Source: Chloroflexota bacterium
GTDB lineage: Bacteria; Chloroflexota; Anaerolineae; J036; Brachytrichaceae
Direction: 5' to 3'
NCBI GenBank assembly: GCA_025354985.1
Contig: JANXLU010000053.1
Span: 1 to 64,000, forward strand
DNA length: 64,000 bases
Below, one piece after another: positions 1-9,159 of the stretch. The position numbers were made by a program, and so were the translations under genes. Each line of letters opens with the position of its first letter. The first letter of the stretch is position 1. A model generated the notes under the pieces. The model ran no database searches. It was not told where the DNA came from and saw only the letters and a list, made by a program, of their open reading frames with translations.

Positions 1-2
1 AC

Positions 3-90
3 GTATGGAGCGCGGGCACCTTGCCCGCTCTTTGAGCACCGCACAAGTATGGAGCGCGGGCACCTTGCCCGCTCTTTGAGCAACGCACGC
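3..90. repeat. 44-bp direct tandem repeat, two copies, each with a hairpin
   Basis: Two adjacent copies (3-46 and 47-90) differ at only a few bases near their ends. Each copy contains a GC-rich inverted repeat (GCGGGCA / TGCCCGC, loop CCT) able to form a hairpin. The array may continue upstream of the window. It has no coding potential I can recognise and resembles a dispersed extragenic palindromic element. Two copies without spacers rule out CRISPR. Confidence 0.85.
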
Positions 91-192
91 ATTACTTTGC
101 ATTCCAACATCAAATTACAACAGTGCGATATTCAAAGAAATCAGCTGCCGCCGAAAACCAAGCTGGGAACCCGCGCACGATAAGCTCATCGC

Positions 193-221
193 TGGACATT
201 TGTTCTATCTTGCGGCATAAT
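193..221 (+). promoter_or_regulatory. Promoter of radA, near-leaderless
   Basis: TGGACA (193-198), a 17-nt spacer and CATAAT (216-221) each match the sigma-70 consensus at five of six bases. The -10 box ends 10 nt before the radA ATG at 232, so transcription should begin within a few bases of the start codon. Confidence 0.65.
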
Positions 222-231
222 CCCAGCACTC

Positions 232-1619
232 ATGCCCAAGCTCTCACCCGGCCCAAAACTCAAGACCCAATACACCTGCACCAACTGCGGCACTTCGCAG
301 GCCCGCTGGGCCGGCCGCTGCCCGGGCTGCGGCGAATGGAATACGTTTATCGAGGATATCGTCGACACCTCTGAAGCCAAGTTGGGCGGCACCCGCCGAC
401 CCTCTGCGCTCTCAAACCCGCCCCAAAAGCTCAGCGAAATAAAGGCCGATGAGATTCAGCGTTATCCCCTTCGCATCGGTGAGTTCGCACGCGTGCTCGG
501 TGGCGGCATCGTCCCCGGGTCACTCGTGCTGTCGGCGGCGATCCCGGCATCGGCAAAAGCACCCTGCTGATGCAGGCCGCGGTCGTAACCGCAAAGGAAG
601 TCGGCACCACCATCTACGTGTCGGGAGAGGAGAGCGCCCACCAGCTCAAGATGCGTGCCGAACGCCTTGGCGTTGGTGACTCGGAGTTGTATCTCGCCAC
701 CGACACCAATCTGGATGCCGCGATTCATCACATCGAGGCCATGCAACCGAAGCTGGCCATCATCGATTCCATCCAGACCATGTATGTAGACACGTTAAAC
801 TCCAGCGCGGGCACGGTCACCCAGGTGCGCGAGTGCGCTCAGCGGCTGCAAGCCATGGCCAAATCCAGCAACATCGCATGCTTTATCGTGGGCCACGTGA
901 CCAAGGAAGGCACCATTGCCGGTCCAAAGGTGCTCGAACACATCGTTGACACCGTGTTGCAAATGGAGGGTGATCGCTTTCACACCTTTCGCTTGCTGCG
1001 TTCTATCAAAAACCGCTTTGGCGCCACCAGTGAGGTCGGCGTGTTCGAGATGTCTGGTGGTGGCATGACCGAGGTCACCAATCCCAGCGAGGCCTTCCTG
1101 GCCGAGCGACTGATCAACTCGCCCGGCTCGGCAATCGCCGTGACCATGGAGGGCACCCGTCCCCTGCTAATCGAGGTCCAAGCACTGACCACGACCACTC
1201 AAAATCCCAATCCCCGTCGCACCGCAAACGGCTTCGATTACAACCGTTTGTTCATCCTGCTGGCCGTGCTGAGCAAGCGCGTGGGCATCCGACTCCATGA
1301 TCAGGATGTCTTCGTCAACGTTGTGGGTGGCATGACCATCGATGAGCCCGCAGCCGACCTCAGCGTGGCCGTGGCCATCGCCAGCGCCGCCAAGGGCGTC
1401 CCCGTGCCGCCTGATCTGGCCATCATCGGCGAAATCGGTCTGAGTGGCGAGCTGCGTCAGGTCGGTCAGCTCAATGCCCGGCTGAATGAAGCTGCCAAGC
1501 TCGGCTTTAAGCGGTGCGTGCTCCCCAAAACCGTCCGCGCAATCGAGAACCCACCTGCCGGTCTCAAACTGCTCGCCGCCCGTTCCATCGGCGAAGCCCT
1601 TGACCTTTCGCTTGGCTAA
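232..1619 (+). pseudogene. radA: DNA repair protein RadA, frameshifted at about 531
   Basis: RadA is a RecA-like ATPase that processes recombination intermediates and promotes branch migration. The first frame (232-570) encodes the N-terminal C4 zinc finger (Cys16, Cys19, Cys30, Cys33) and stops early. The rest lies in another frame to 1619. At 529-533 the sequence reads ctgtc where ctggtc is expected; restoring one G joins the frames and rebuilds the Walker A motif GGDPGIGKST. The second frame has the RadA KNRFG motif and the Lon-protease-like C-terminal domain. The repaired protein would be about 461 residues, the normal family length. The promoter and start are intact. Nothing else looks decayed, so a sequencing or assembly error is as likely as a real mutation. 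An internal ATG at 570 lies just after Walker A, so a product from it would lack the nucleotide-binding loop. Confidence 0.9.
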
Positions 1620-1621
1620 AC

Positions 1622-1957
1622 CAGGACGCCCCACCCACGCATATTTTCGATGACGATGTTGCCGGGCAATTGCGGCCCGCGCATAGGCGGGTGGCGGCCC
1701 TGCCGCGTCCCGAGATGGAGGCTGCGGCTCTCACGTTGCTACGGTACATTTAGTAGTGGAATAAACAAGCTAAAGTAGCCGAACTCACGGTTCGCCTGCT
1801 GTGCCGCAAGCTCGGCACCCTGCCAACCTCACTGCAACGACAGATACAGACACTTGACGTGAACCGTCTGAACGCGCTGGGTGAGGCTTTGTTTGACTTC
1901 ACCTCAACAGACGATTTGGGCGCATGGCTGAATCGTCAAAAGTCACAGTCGCTTTAA
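1622..1957 (+). pseudogene. Remnant of a Rpn/PD-(D/E)XK-type protein with DUF4351 C-terminus
   Basis: This 449-bp stretch without an intact gene (1620-2068) holds a decayed reading frame. In one frame, 1622-1750 reads as a plausible protein segment ending in ALTLLRYI, followed by two adjacent TAG stops (1751-1756). The same frame then continues to a TAA at 1955 with a pattern typical of DUF4351: LLCRKLGTLP, then LNALGEALFDF and LGAWLNRQ. DUF4351 is commonly the C-terminal domain of transposase-like Rpn nucleases. No start codon or catalytic core is left, so it should make no product. Confidence 0.6.
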
Positions 1958-2068
1958 CAACCTTGCCAGTCTGACCAGCTCGTCCGATCCGACATCGCCT
2001 AAACAAAATCCCGTTCAATCTTGTTAATCCTGTCAATTACCTTTACCACTTGGTCTATGATCACCACC

Positions 2069-2641
2069 ATGTTGGACTTTACTGATGTTCGCTCAAACAA
2101 AATAACGATGGATCAGCTCGTTGCAGGCATGACCAAATGGGACCTGCACCGCCATACCGATGACATGATCAACGCGATGTGTGAGGCGGTTCAGGATGCC
2201 ACCGACGCCGATGTTGTGTTTCAACCTGTCGATCCCGAGGCCCGGGACACCTTTGCTGCGCGGGCAGCCGATACCGAGCTGGCCTGGACGCTTGGCCACG
2301 TCGTCGTGCATGCAAACGCCAGCAGTGAGGAATCCGCCGCGCTCGCCCTTGAGCTCGCCCGCGGCATCCCGGTTGAAAAACGCAGCCGCTTTGAAACACC
2401 GTGGAAGACGGTGAAAACAATCCAGCAGTGCCGCGTGGCGCTCGAAGACAGCCGCAAGATGCGCCATGCCATGCTCGAGGCCTGGCCTGCAATTCCAAAC
2501 ACCGAAAACCGCTATGTTTACGTCGCCGCATTCGGCCCGTTAAATTGCTACACCCGTTTTATTCTTGGTCTGCGCCATGAAGACGCTCATTTGCCCCAGG
2601 TTCGAGAAATCATCCACCAGGCGCATGCCGCGCGCAAATAG
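2069..2641 (+). CDS. DinB-family protein
   Basis: A 190-residue protein of the DinB/YfiT-like four-helix-bundle superfamily, whose members are metal-binding and often thiol-dependent transferases or of unknown activity. Histidines in the expected metal positions are seen at His77 and His81 (GHVVVH) and at His170 and His174 (RHEDAH). The substrate cannot be told from sequence. I chose the ATG at 2069 over the upstream in-frame start because TATGAT at 2056-2061 ends exactly 7 nt before it, which fits a leaderless transcript, and because the residues upstream of it look non-coding. The next gene follows after 29 bp and could be co-transcribed. Confidence 0.8.
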   Translation: MLDFTDVRSNKITMDQLVAGMTKWDLHRHTDDMINAMCEAVQDATDADVVFQPVDPEARDTFAARAADTELAWTLGHVVVHANASSEESAALALELARGIPVEKRSRFETPWKTVKTIQQCRVALEDSRKMRHAMLEAWPAIPNTENRYVYVAAFGPLNCYTRFILGLRHEDAHLPQVREIIHQAHAARK

Positions 2642-2670
2642 CAGTCCCTTGACCAGTCAACAGCTCCAGC

Positions 2671-3480
2671 ATGAAAACATATCTATGTGCCACCTGCGGG
2701 GTGCAATACCCGCCTTCAGTTCAACCGCCTGCGCATTGCCCCATCTGTGAGGATGAAAGGCAATACCTTCCGGTAACCGGCCAGCGCTGGTTGGACTATG
2801 CCGAGTGCGCCCAATCCCAGCGATCCGTATATCTTGAAGAGGAACCGGGACTCCTCGCGATTTCCCTTGAGCCCGGCATTGGCATCAGGCAGCGCACCGC
2901 ACTCATCCATACTCCTAATGGCAACGTGTTGTGGGAATGCATCCCGGTGATTCATGACGAAACCGTCCAGCGCATCAACGCGCTCGGGGGCATCCAGGCA
3001 ATTTCGCTGTCGCACCCGCACTTCCAGTCGGCAATCGCGGAATGGAGCGCAACCTTTAACAACGCGCCCATATATATACATGAATCTGATCGTCAATGGA
3101 TTCAACGCGACACCGGGCATGTGCGCTATTGGTCCGGTGAGCGCCAATCGCTTATGGATGGACTGACCCTGGTCAATTGCGGGGGCCATTTTGACGGCTC
3201 CTCCGTGCTTCACTGGCGCGATGGCGCAGCCGGTGCCGGTGCGCTGTTCACCGGCGACACCATTACCGTGGTCGAGGATCGCCGCTGGGTAAGTTTTATG
3301 CGCAGCTATCCCAATCTGATTCCACTGCCTCCCGGCAAGATCCGTCAGATTGTCGGCCGCGTAAGCGACTTGACATTTGACCGGCTGTATTCAAGTTGGA
3401 CGGGCGCAGTGGTTAGGAGCGATGCTCACGCAGCAGTAACCCGTTCAGCCGAGCGCTACATTCGCGCGATTTCGGACTGA
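2671..3480 (+). CDS. MBL-fold-like protein with N-terminal zinc ribbon
   Basis: A 269-residue protein. Residues 1-30 form a rubredoxin-like CxxC...CxxC ribbon (Cys6, Cys9, Cys23, Cys26). The rest follows the metallo-beta-lactamase fold: strands before SHPHF, then GGHFDGS and FTGDT. The usual HxHxDH motif is reduced to HPHF, so part of the di-metal site is missing, while the later His and Asp ligands remain. It may be a single-metal hydrolase or a redox/binding protein. It lies 29 bp after the DinB-like gene and 24 bp before the aldo/keto reductase, so the three may form an operon. Confidence 0.7.
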   Translation: MKTYLCATCGVQYPPSVQPPAHCPICEDERQYLPVTGQRWLDYAECAQSQRSVYLEEEPGLLAISLEPGIGIRQRTALIHTPNGNVLWECIPVIHDETVQRINALGGIQAISLSHPHFQSAIAEWSATFNNAPIYIHESDRQWIQRDTGHVRYWSGERQSLMDGLTLVNCGGHFDGSSVLHWRDGAAGAGALFTGDTITVVEDRRWVSFMRSYPNLIPLPPGKIRQIVGRVSDLTFDRLYSSWTGAVVRSDAHAAVTRSAERYIRAISD

Positions 3481-3504
3481 TCATACTTGGCGAGGAAAAA
3501 TACC

Positions 3505-4485
3505 ATGAATTATCGACATGTTGGCACTTCAGGGCTTCAAGTATCAGAAATTGGCTTGGGATCATGGCAGACGTATGGCAATGCCGTTGAGCTGTCGCAG
3601 GCCGAGGCCTGCATCACGCGCGCCTATGAGCGCGGAATAAATTTCTTTGACACCGCCGATGCGTATGCCCGTGGTGAGGCAGAGAAGGTCATGGGTAGGA
3701 TACTGTCCAAGTTCAAGCGTGACACCTACGTTTTGTCGACCAAGATTTTCTTTCCGATGGGGCCAGGTCCCAACAACCGCGGTCTTTCGCGCAAACACTT
3801 GGTTGAGGGGTGTGACGCCGCGCTAAAGCGGTTGGGAACCGATTACATTGATTTGTATCAGTGCCATCGATTTGACCCAGGCACACCCGTGGAAGAGACT
3901 ATGCGCGCTCTTAATGATCTGGCTCAACAGGGGAAAATACTCTACTATGGCGTGTCTGAATGGACTGGTGCCCAAATCTCAGATGCTGTCAACACCGTAG
4001 CGGCCCATAATTTTCAACCGTTGACGGTCAATCAACCCCAGTACAGCATGCTGGCCAGGGGTATTGAACGTGATGTCATTCCAGTCAGCGAAAAGGCGGG
4101 CATCGGCCAGGTGGTTTTCTCTCCGCTAGCCCAGGGTGTGCTTACTGGAAAATATAAGCCCGGCCAGCCGCCTCCCGAGGGTAGCCGGGCAGCCGATCCC
4201 AAGCAGAACCAGTTCCTGAAGACGGGCGTCTTGGATGCGCATGTTCATGATCGCATCACCGCAGACGATCAGCTTCTGCACCGTGTTCAAAATCTTGTTC
4301 CTATTGCTGCCGAGCTTGGCCTGAGCATGTCGCAATTGGCGCTGGCGTGGTGCTTGCGACAGCCAAATGTATCCAGCGTGATCATTGGCGCATCGCAACC
4401 GGCTCAGATCGATGACAATGCGGCGGCCTCGGGGATTGTTTTGTCCGAGACCACGCTTGCCAGAATCGATCTGGTTTTGAGCTAG
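3505..4485 (+). CDS. Aldo/keto reductase
   Basis: A 326-residue NAD(P)H-dependent carbonyl reductase of the potassium-channel-beta/YghZ-like AKR group. The catalytic tetrad is visible as Asp49, Tyr54, Lys80 and His121. The motif MGPGPNNRGLSR is typical of this group. The start at 3505 is chosen because GAGGA lies 8 nt upstream; the alternative TTG at 3487 precedes that site. It faces a paralogous reductase at 4920-5921 with the same motifs ([12 protein letters not shown]), with a truncated ABC gene between them. The substrate is unknown. Confidence 0.85.
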   Translation: MNYRHVGTSGLQVSEIGLGSWQTYGNAVELSQAEACITRAYERGINFFDTADAYARGEAEKVMGRILSKFKRDTYVLSTKIFFPMGPGPNNRGLSRKHLVEGCDAALKRLGTDYIDLYQCHRFDPGTPVEETMRALNDLAQQGKILYYGVSEWTGAQISDAVNTVAAHNFQPLTVNQPQYSMLARGIERDVIPVSEKAGIGQVVFSPLAQGVLTGKYKPGQPPPEGSRAADPKQNQFLKTGVLDAHVHDRITADDQLLHRVQNLVPIAAELGLSMSQLALAWCLRQPNVSSVIIGASQPAQIDDNAAASGIVLSETTLARIDLVLS

Positions 4486-4709
4486 CCGATACGGTCAACT
4501 TCCTTCCTGTCCGGAGACCAGGGCACGATTGCTCTCCCGCGGTCGTCGGGTCCATTTAAGCGAAACCCAATCAGCTCTGCAGCTGGTTGGCGCCGAACGC
4601 CGCCAAAATCCCGCGTTTGGAAAAATGACAAACGTAATAGCGAGGTGTCAACTTGATGACGTCCTTAACTTGATGTTCGAGTTGTTTTCATCACAATCAG
4701 CATCACATC

Positions 4710-4916
4710 GTGTTTAAGAAAAAGACTACGCCATCGCCACAACCTGCAGGACAGGATTCCCATCACCTGATGATTCTGAAGGATGTTAAGCAGGCCTATA
4801 AAACGGAGGCCGGTGACTTTTTTGCGCTCAAGGGCGTAGATTTGAAAATTGACAAGGGTGAATTTGTCGGTGTCGTCGGGAAAAGCGGGAGCGGAAAGAG
4901 CACCCTGATCAACATG
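4710..4916 (+). pseudogene. Truncated ABC transporter ATPase (MacB/LolD-like N-terminus)
   Basis: From a GTG at 4710, about 69 codons match the start of a MacB/LolD-type ABC ATPase: [11 protein letters not shown], then [20 protein letters not shown] with an intact Walker A. Homology stops abruptly after the Asn-Met at about 4916; the next bases are the 3' end of the opposite-strand reductase, whose stop codon is at 4920-4922. Signature motif, Walker B and the cognate permease are all missing, so this is a deletion or recombination remnant. The frame continues by chance into antisense sequence to 5351. The preceding 224 bp (4486-4709) show no gene, only a repeated AACTTGATG. Confidence 0.8.
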
Positions 4917-4919
4917 TCG

Positions 4920-5921
4920 TTAGACAATCTTCCACCGCATCCAGGGTGCGGAATTGAAGAAACTTGCCACGACCGATCCTGGTGGCACCAGAGCGTCACA
5001 GCGCGCGCTCAATTCTTCGGGAAAGGCCAGGTCCAATACCGGGATCATGGCTTGCATTTGTGCCAATGTGCGCGGGCCGATCAAGGGTGCGGTGATGCCG
5101 GGTTGGTTCAACACCCACAGCACCGCCAACTGTGCCGGATCAAACCCGGCATCGCGTGCAATTGCTGCAAACTGGTTACCAACCTCGACTCCGCGTTGGG
5201 TCACCCGTTCGGCATAAACGCCTCCACGCAGGGCGATTCGGGAGTCGGCAGGCGGCGCATCAGCGCTGGAATAGCGCCCGGCCAGCATGCCCATGGCAAG
5301 CGGAGACCAGGTGATCAGGGCTATCTCGTGCCTGATGCATGCTGGCACTAACTCACTCTCTATCCTGCGATCCAGCAGGTTATACGGTGACTGTTCGCTG
5401 ATAACCTGTACTAGACGATGTTGTTGACTCGTCAACAATGATTCCACCAAGTGCCAAGCGGGTTCCGTGCTGGTGCCGATATACCGCACCTTACCCTGGC
5501 CCACCAGATCGTCAAGTGCACGCAGGGTTTCATCTAATCCCACACGCATATCCGGGCGGTGGGTTTGATACAGATCGATGCAATCCAAACCCAGTCTGGA
5601 AAGCGATGCCTCGCACGCGCTCATTATGTGCATGCGTGACAGTCCGCGTTCATTCATGCCCGGTCCGGTTGGATAGAACACCTTCGTGGCGATCAGCATC
5701 TCGTCGCCGGTCTTTCGGGCTTTGAGCCATCGGCCTATGATGCGCTCAGCCTCGCCCTTGGCATAGCTGTTGCTTGTGTCGATCAGATTAATACCGGCTT
5801 CCCGTGCCGCATCCAGGATTTCAAAGCATTCTGCTTCGGGTGTGGGGTTGGCAAAATTGTCGGTTCCCAGGATCAGCGGTGCAATCTGCAAACCGGTGCG
5901 ACCAAACTTAACCGTGCGCAT
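4920..5921 (-). CDS. Aldo/keto reductase
   Basis: A 333-residue NAD(P)H-dependent reductase with catalytic Asp48, Tyr53, Lys80 and His121. It is a paralogue of the reductase at 3505-4485 in inverted orientation. Its start codon overlaps the stop of the upstream SDR gene by one base (TAATG), so the two are translationally coupled. Together with the SDR this suggests an operon for oxidation and reduction of a polyol or sugar. The C-terminus appears complete although it abuts the breakpoint of the ABC remnant. Confidence 0.85.
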   Translation of the reverse strand: MRTVKFGRTGLQIAPLILGTDNFANPTPEAECFEILDAAREAGINLIDTSNSYAKGEAERIIGRWLKARKTGDEMLIATKVFYPTGPGMNERGLSRMHIMSACEASLSRLGLDCIDLYQTHRPDMRVGLDETLRALDDLVGQGKVRYIGTSTEPAWHLVESLLTSQQHRLVQVISEQSPYNLLDRRIESELVPACIRHEIALITWSPLAMGMLAGRYSSADAPPADSRIALRGGVYAERVTQRGVEVGNQFAAIARDAGFDPAQLAVLWVLNQPGITAPLIGPRTLAQMQAMIPVLDLAFPEELSARCDALVPPGSVVASFFNSAPWMRWKIV

Positions 5922-6676
5922 TATTGTGCGCTATACCCCGCATCGACGTAGTGCATGGCGCCTGTGATGTAGCTCGCATGATCACTGCATAGGAAGAGCA
6001 CCATGCGACCTATTTCGTGCGGCTGGGCCAGACGACCCATGGGCACCACCCGCGCGCCCATCTCGGCCGCTTGTTCATCCGTCAGTGGCACGCTGCGACC
6101 AGCGCTGCGCAACATTGGCGTGTCAACCTCTCCCGGGCACACTCCGTTTACCCGCACTCCATCGCGCGCATGTTCTATTGCAAAGGTGCGGGTGATCTGA
6201 TGCACGGCCCCCTTGCTGGCAGCGTAGGCCAACGCGCCCTTTCCACTGAGCTCACCCCAGATGCTGCCGAAATTGACAATGGCACCCGCTCCTTGGTGTT
6301 TCATATGCCGTATCGCCGCCCGGCACATATAGAACACACCACTCACGTTTACGTTCAGCGTGCGCATCCAGTCTTCGTCGGTGGTGTCCAGCCCGGTTGC
6401 GCGGATGATGATGCCCGCAGCATTGACCAGGCAGTCAAGGCTGCCATGTGTGTCGACCACGTGCGCCACTACCGAGTTGCAAAAGGCGGAATCGCCAACA
6501 TCGCCGGCAATCGCCGTTGCACCCAGTCGACTTGCGGTTGCCCGCGCCAATTCGGCATTACGATCGGCAATAAATACGCGGGCACCAGACTCGACGAACA
6601 ACTGAGCGGTGGCCGCGCCCATTCCGCTGGCGCCGCCGGTAATCAAGACGGATTTGCTATTAAACCTTAGTTCCAT
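5921..6676 (-). CDS. SDR family oxidoreductase
   Basis: A 251-residue classical short-chain dehydrogenase with the Rossmann motif TGGASGMG (13-20), NAAG (85-88), and the catalytic Asn110, Ser138, Tyr151 and Lys155. Family members oxidise or reduce alcohols with NAD(P). It lies 12 bp downstream of the amidohydrolase gene and overlaps the next reductase by one base, so the three genes 7744 to 4920 look like one transcript. Confidence 0.85.
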   Translation of the reverse strand: MELRFNSKSVLITGGASGMGAATAQLFVESGARVFIADRNAELARATASRLGATAIAGDVGDSAFCNSVVAHVVDTHGSLDCLVNAAGIIIRATGLDTTDEDWMRTLNVNVSGVFYMCRAAIRHMKHQGAGAIVNFGSIWGELSGKGALAYAASKGAVHQITRTFAIEHARDGVRVNGVCPGEVDTPMLRSAGRSVPLTDEQAAEMGARVVPMGRLAQPHEIGRMVLFLCSDHASYITGAMHYVDAGYSAQ

Positions 6677-6688
6677 GTCAAATAGATT

Positions 6689-7744
6689 TTAGGTGGCTTT
6701 GAACGATTCAAACCCGCCAAGCACCGAAGTAATGTTTTGACCCAATTGCGCAATGGCATAGCCACCTTCCATCACAAATAGCGTGGATAAGTTAAGCTCC
6801 GCCAGACTGCGTCCAATCAGGGTGTAAGCCTCGTTAGTGAGAGCAAAGTCGCCCAGCGGATCACCCTCAAACGTATCAACGCCCAGCGATACGACCAGCC
6901 AGTTTGGACGATAGTCGCTGATCCGATCACAGGCTTGATCCAGAATTGTCAGATACGCGTGGTCATTGATTCTTGCGGGCAGCGGAATATTGATGGTCGC
7001 GCCGACTCCTTCGCCCTCGCCCACTTCTGCCGCGCCACCACTGAAGTATGGATACTGTCTATCCGGATCGGCATGGATAGACACGAACAAAACATCGCTG
7101 CGGCGATAGAAAATGTCCTGGGTTCCGTTGCCGTGGTGGAAGTCCACATCCAAAATCACAGCCCGCACCGGACCGGATGGTTCAGCCGTAGAGTGATCAA
7201 TAAGCCACTGCGCTGCGATGGCGGCATTGTTTAGAAAGCAATATCCACCGCATAAGTCTGCGTGCGCATGGTGCCCGGGCGGTCGACACAGCGCGAACGC
7301 CGATCGTGAGCCTTGTGAAAGCGCTTCCGCCGCGCAAATCGCTACTTGGGCCGAATCATAAGCGGCTTGGAACGTGCCATCCGTGATGACTGTTGTTGCG
7401 TCCAATGCATAGTATCCAAGCGCAGCCTTGGGGTGGTTTGGGCGCCTTTTGAGCTGTCGTACCGCAAACGTGTCTGCGACCGCACCCGAGGTACTCCCAC
7501 CCGCCGCGAGCCATGCCGGGTAGGCGCTCTTAAACCAGTCCAAATAGGCCGAATCATGTATAGCTCGGATTGGTTCCCAACCGTGATCCGTCGGCAACCG
7601 AATTTCATGTCCGCCTGCTTCCCGAAGAGCTGTCAGGACTATGTTCGCCCGCGTCGGCGACTCCTGATATGGGATCAGCGCTCCTTCAAAAAACTCGTGC
7701 ACCGGCGCGTGCAACTGATGGGTGGATGAATGGTAAATGATCAC
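6689..7744 (-). CDS. Histone deacetylase-family / acetylpolyamine amidohydrolase-like protein
   Basis: A 351-residue zinc amidohydrolase of the arginase/deacetylase fold. Visible motifs are RPPGHHAHA (catalytic His158-His159), LDVDFHHGNGTQ (metal Asp and His) and SLGVDTFEGDP. Bacterial members deacetylate acetylpolyamines or other small acetylamides. I chose the GTG at 7744, which gives MIIYHSSTHQLHAP, the usual family start, and which lies 7 nt after a TATAGT box. The ATG at 7768 would overlap the divergent glycosylase gene and lies upstream of this promoter. First gene of an operon with the SDR and reductase. Confidence 0.85.
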   Translation of the reverse strand: MIIYHSSTHQLHAPVHEFFEGALIPYQESPTRANIVLTALREAGGHEIRLPTDHGWEPIRAIHDSAYLDWFKSAYPAWLAAGGSTSGAVADTFAVRQLKRRPNHPKAALGYYALDATTVITDGTFQAAYDSAQVAICAAEALSQGSRSAFALCRPPGHHAHADLCGGYCFLNNAAIAAQWLIDHSTAEPSGPVRAVILDVDFHHGNGTQDIFYRRSDVLFVSIHADPDRQYPYFSGGAAEVGEGEGVGATINIPLPARINDHAYLTILDQACDRISDYRPNWLVVSLGVDTFEGDPLGDFALTNEAYTLIGRSLAELNLSTLFVMEGGYAIAQLGQNITSVLGGFESFKAT

Positions 7745-7751
7745 GCGCCTC

Positions 7752-7759
7752 ACTATAAT
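7752..7759. promoter_or_regulatory. Overlapping divergent -10 boxes, both leaderless
   Basis: The octamer ACTATAAT reads TATAAT on the plus strand (7754-7759) and TATAGT on the minus strand (7757 to 7752). Each ends exactly 7 nt before a start codon: ATG at 7767 (plus) and GTG at 7744 (minus). Only 22 bp separate the start codons. I see no good -35 match on either side; each would lie in the opposite coding region. Confidence 0.7.
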
Positions 7760-7766
7760 CATTTTC

Positions 7767-8354
7767 ATGGCTGACTTGACTGAATTGGGCTCAGAGGTAA
7801 CCGCTTGCCAGCGCTGTGGATTATGTAAAACCCGATTGCACGCCGTTCCAGGCGATGGGCCGGTCAGCGCCAGGCTGATGTTTATCGGCGAAGCACCCGG
7901 AAAGCAGGAGGATCAGCAGGGTCGACCCTTTATCGGGGCAAGTGGCAAGTTCCTCACCCACCTGATCGCTCGCGCCGGGTTTCAGCGTGAACAAGCCTAT
8001 ATTACGAACGTGGTCAAATGTCGACCACCAGATAATCGCGATCCGCGACCCGAAGAAATCGTCGCGTGTGCATCATTCCTGGATCGGCAAATCGCGCTCA
8101 TAAATCCAGCTGTGATCGTAACGGTTGGGCGGATCAGCATGGCGCGGTATTTTCCCAATGAGAAAATTTCGGCTATCCATGGTCAGGCCCGGCAGATTAA
8201 CGGGCGGCTCGTGGTTGCGATGTATCACCCAGCGGCCGCGCTGCATCAGCCCGCATTACGGACCACGTTGCAAACCGACTTTGACGCCTTGCGGCTGTTG
8301 CTAGACAAGCAGTTTGGGGTGGATCAGGGCGCAACACAACGCGCGTCACCCTGA
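7767..8354 (+). CDS. Family 4 uracil-DNA glycosylase
   Basis: A 195-residue iron-sulfur uracil-DNA glycosylase that removes uracil produced by cytosine deamination. The four [4Fe-4S] ligands are Cys14, Cys17, Cys85 and Cys101. The catalytic segment GEAPGKQED and the later MYHPAAALHQ loop are intact. The ATG at 7767 is preferred to upstream in-frame codons because TATAAT ends 7 nt before it and the protein then begins as family members do. The gene ends 36 bp before the convergent PIG-L gene. Confidence 0.9.
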   Translation: MADLTELGSEVTACQRCGLCKTRLHAVPGDGPVSARLMFIGEAPGKQEDQQGRPFIGASGKFLTHLIARAGFQREQAYITNVVKCRPPDNRDPRPEEIVACASFLDRQIALINPAVIVTVGRISMARYFPNEKISAIHGQARQINGRLVVAMYHPAAALHQPALRTTLQTDFDALRLLLDKQFGVDQGATQRASP

Positions 8355-8390
8355 TCCTTATTATCGCAACATCATCGCAACCCGTTTCGT

Positions 8391-9152
8391 TTAGAAACTC
8401 TGCGCATCCGCAGGTTTCACGACGGCGGCTTCGCGCTTTTCCAGGAACATGATGCGGAAGGTTTCGGCGGGTGCCAGACCTTTGCCAGCGTGCCAGGCCC
8501 AGCCTTCGATTTCATTGACCGTGTCATCGCCAACCTGGCTTTTGTGACAGCGCAACGCGTCCTTCTTCTGCTGCAATGTTTCCGTGATATCCACCCAAGT
8601 GGTGGCCAGGCTCTCTTCCCACGCGCTCACCCAGACCTCGCGCACCTTATGGGCTTCGCCGAGTTCCGGATACATGAGCGGCATCGAAGCAACCGGTGCA
8701 ATGGCATCCATTGTTGCCCAGCCCACGGCGCGATGATCCGGATGATTGATGTACTCGGTGCCTATAAACAGCCGGGTGGGATCCATCGCAATAACAACTT
8801 CAGGTTTGTGTTTCCTGATCAAACGAACGTAATCCTTGCGCAGCTCCAGTGTTGGCATGACTTCGCCATCGTGATAACGCAAAAACTCGACAATTTCGAC
8901 ACCACAGAGCTTGGCTGCCGCGAGTGACTCCTCCTCACGATGCGCGCCGATGGTCTCACGCGTAAAGGCCGGATCATGCGTCCCGCCATTACCACTGGTC
9001 GTGAGCACATAGACACCAACCGAACCATGTTTGGTCCACTTGGCCACCGTTCCGGCCACCCCAAATTCGTTGTCATCCGGGTGCGCTGAAATGACCATAA
9101 AACGCTTGGGAATAAATTCAGTTTTCTGGTTGGGTTTGTTGTCGTCTGCCAT
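8391..9152 (-). CDS. PIG-L/LmbE family deacetylase
   Basis: A 253-residue zinc-dependent N-deacetylase. The motif SAHPDDNEF carries the metal ligands His24 and Asp27, and a second HPDHRAVG supplies the other histidine. Family members deacetylate GlcNAc-containing or mycothiol-like small molecules; here the substrate is unknown. TACAAT ends 7 nt before the ATG, implying a leaderless message. Divergent from the phosphoesterase gene. Confidence 0.85.
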   Translation of the reverse strand: MADDNKPNQKTEFIPKRFMVISAHPDDNEFGVAGTVAKWTKHGSVGVYVLTTSGNGGTHDPAFTRETIGAHREEESLAAAKLCGVEIVEFLRYHDGEVMPTLELRKDYVRLIRKHKPEVVIAMDPTRLFIGTEYINHPDHRAVGWATMDAIAPVASMPLMYPELGEAHKVREVWVSAWEESLATTWVDITETLQQKKDALRCHKSQVGDDTVNEIEGWAWHAGKGLAPAETFRIMFLEKREAAVVKPADAQSF

Positions 9153-9159
9153 GCGCGCA

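Noticed and set aside
3-90. CRISPR array
   Set aside because: Only two direct copies with no unique spacers; the repeats abut each other.
123-374. 83-residue plus-strand ORF before radA
   Set aside because: Its frame is a shadow of the radA coding region and its promoter; composition is not protein-like.
4529-4717. 62-residue ORF upstream of the ABC remnant
   Set aside because: No ribosome site, no similarity I recognise, and poor codon usage.
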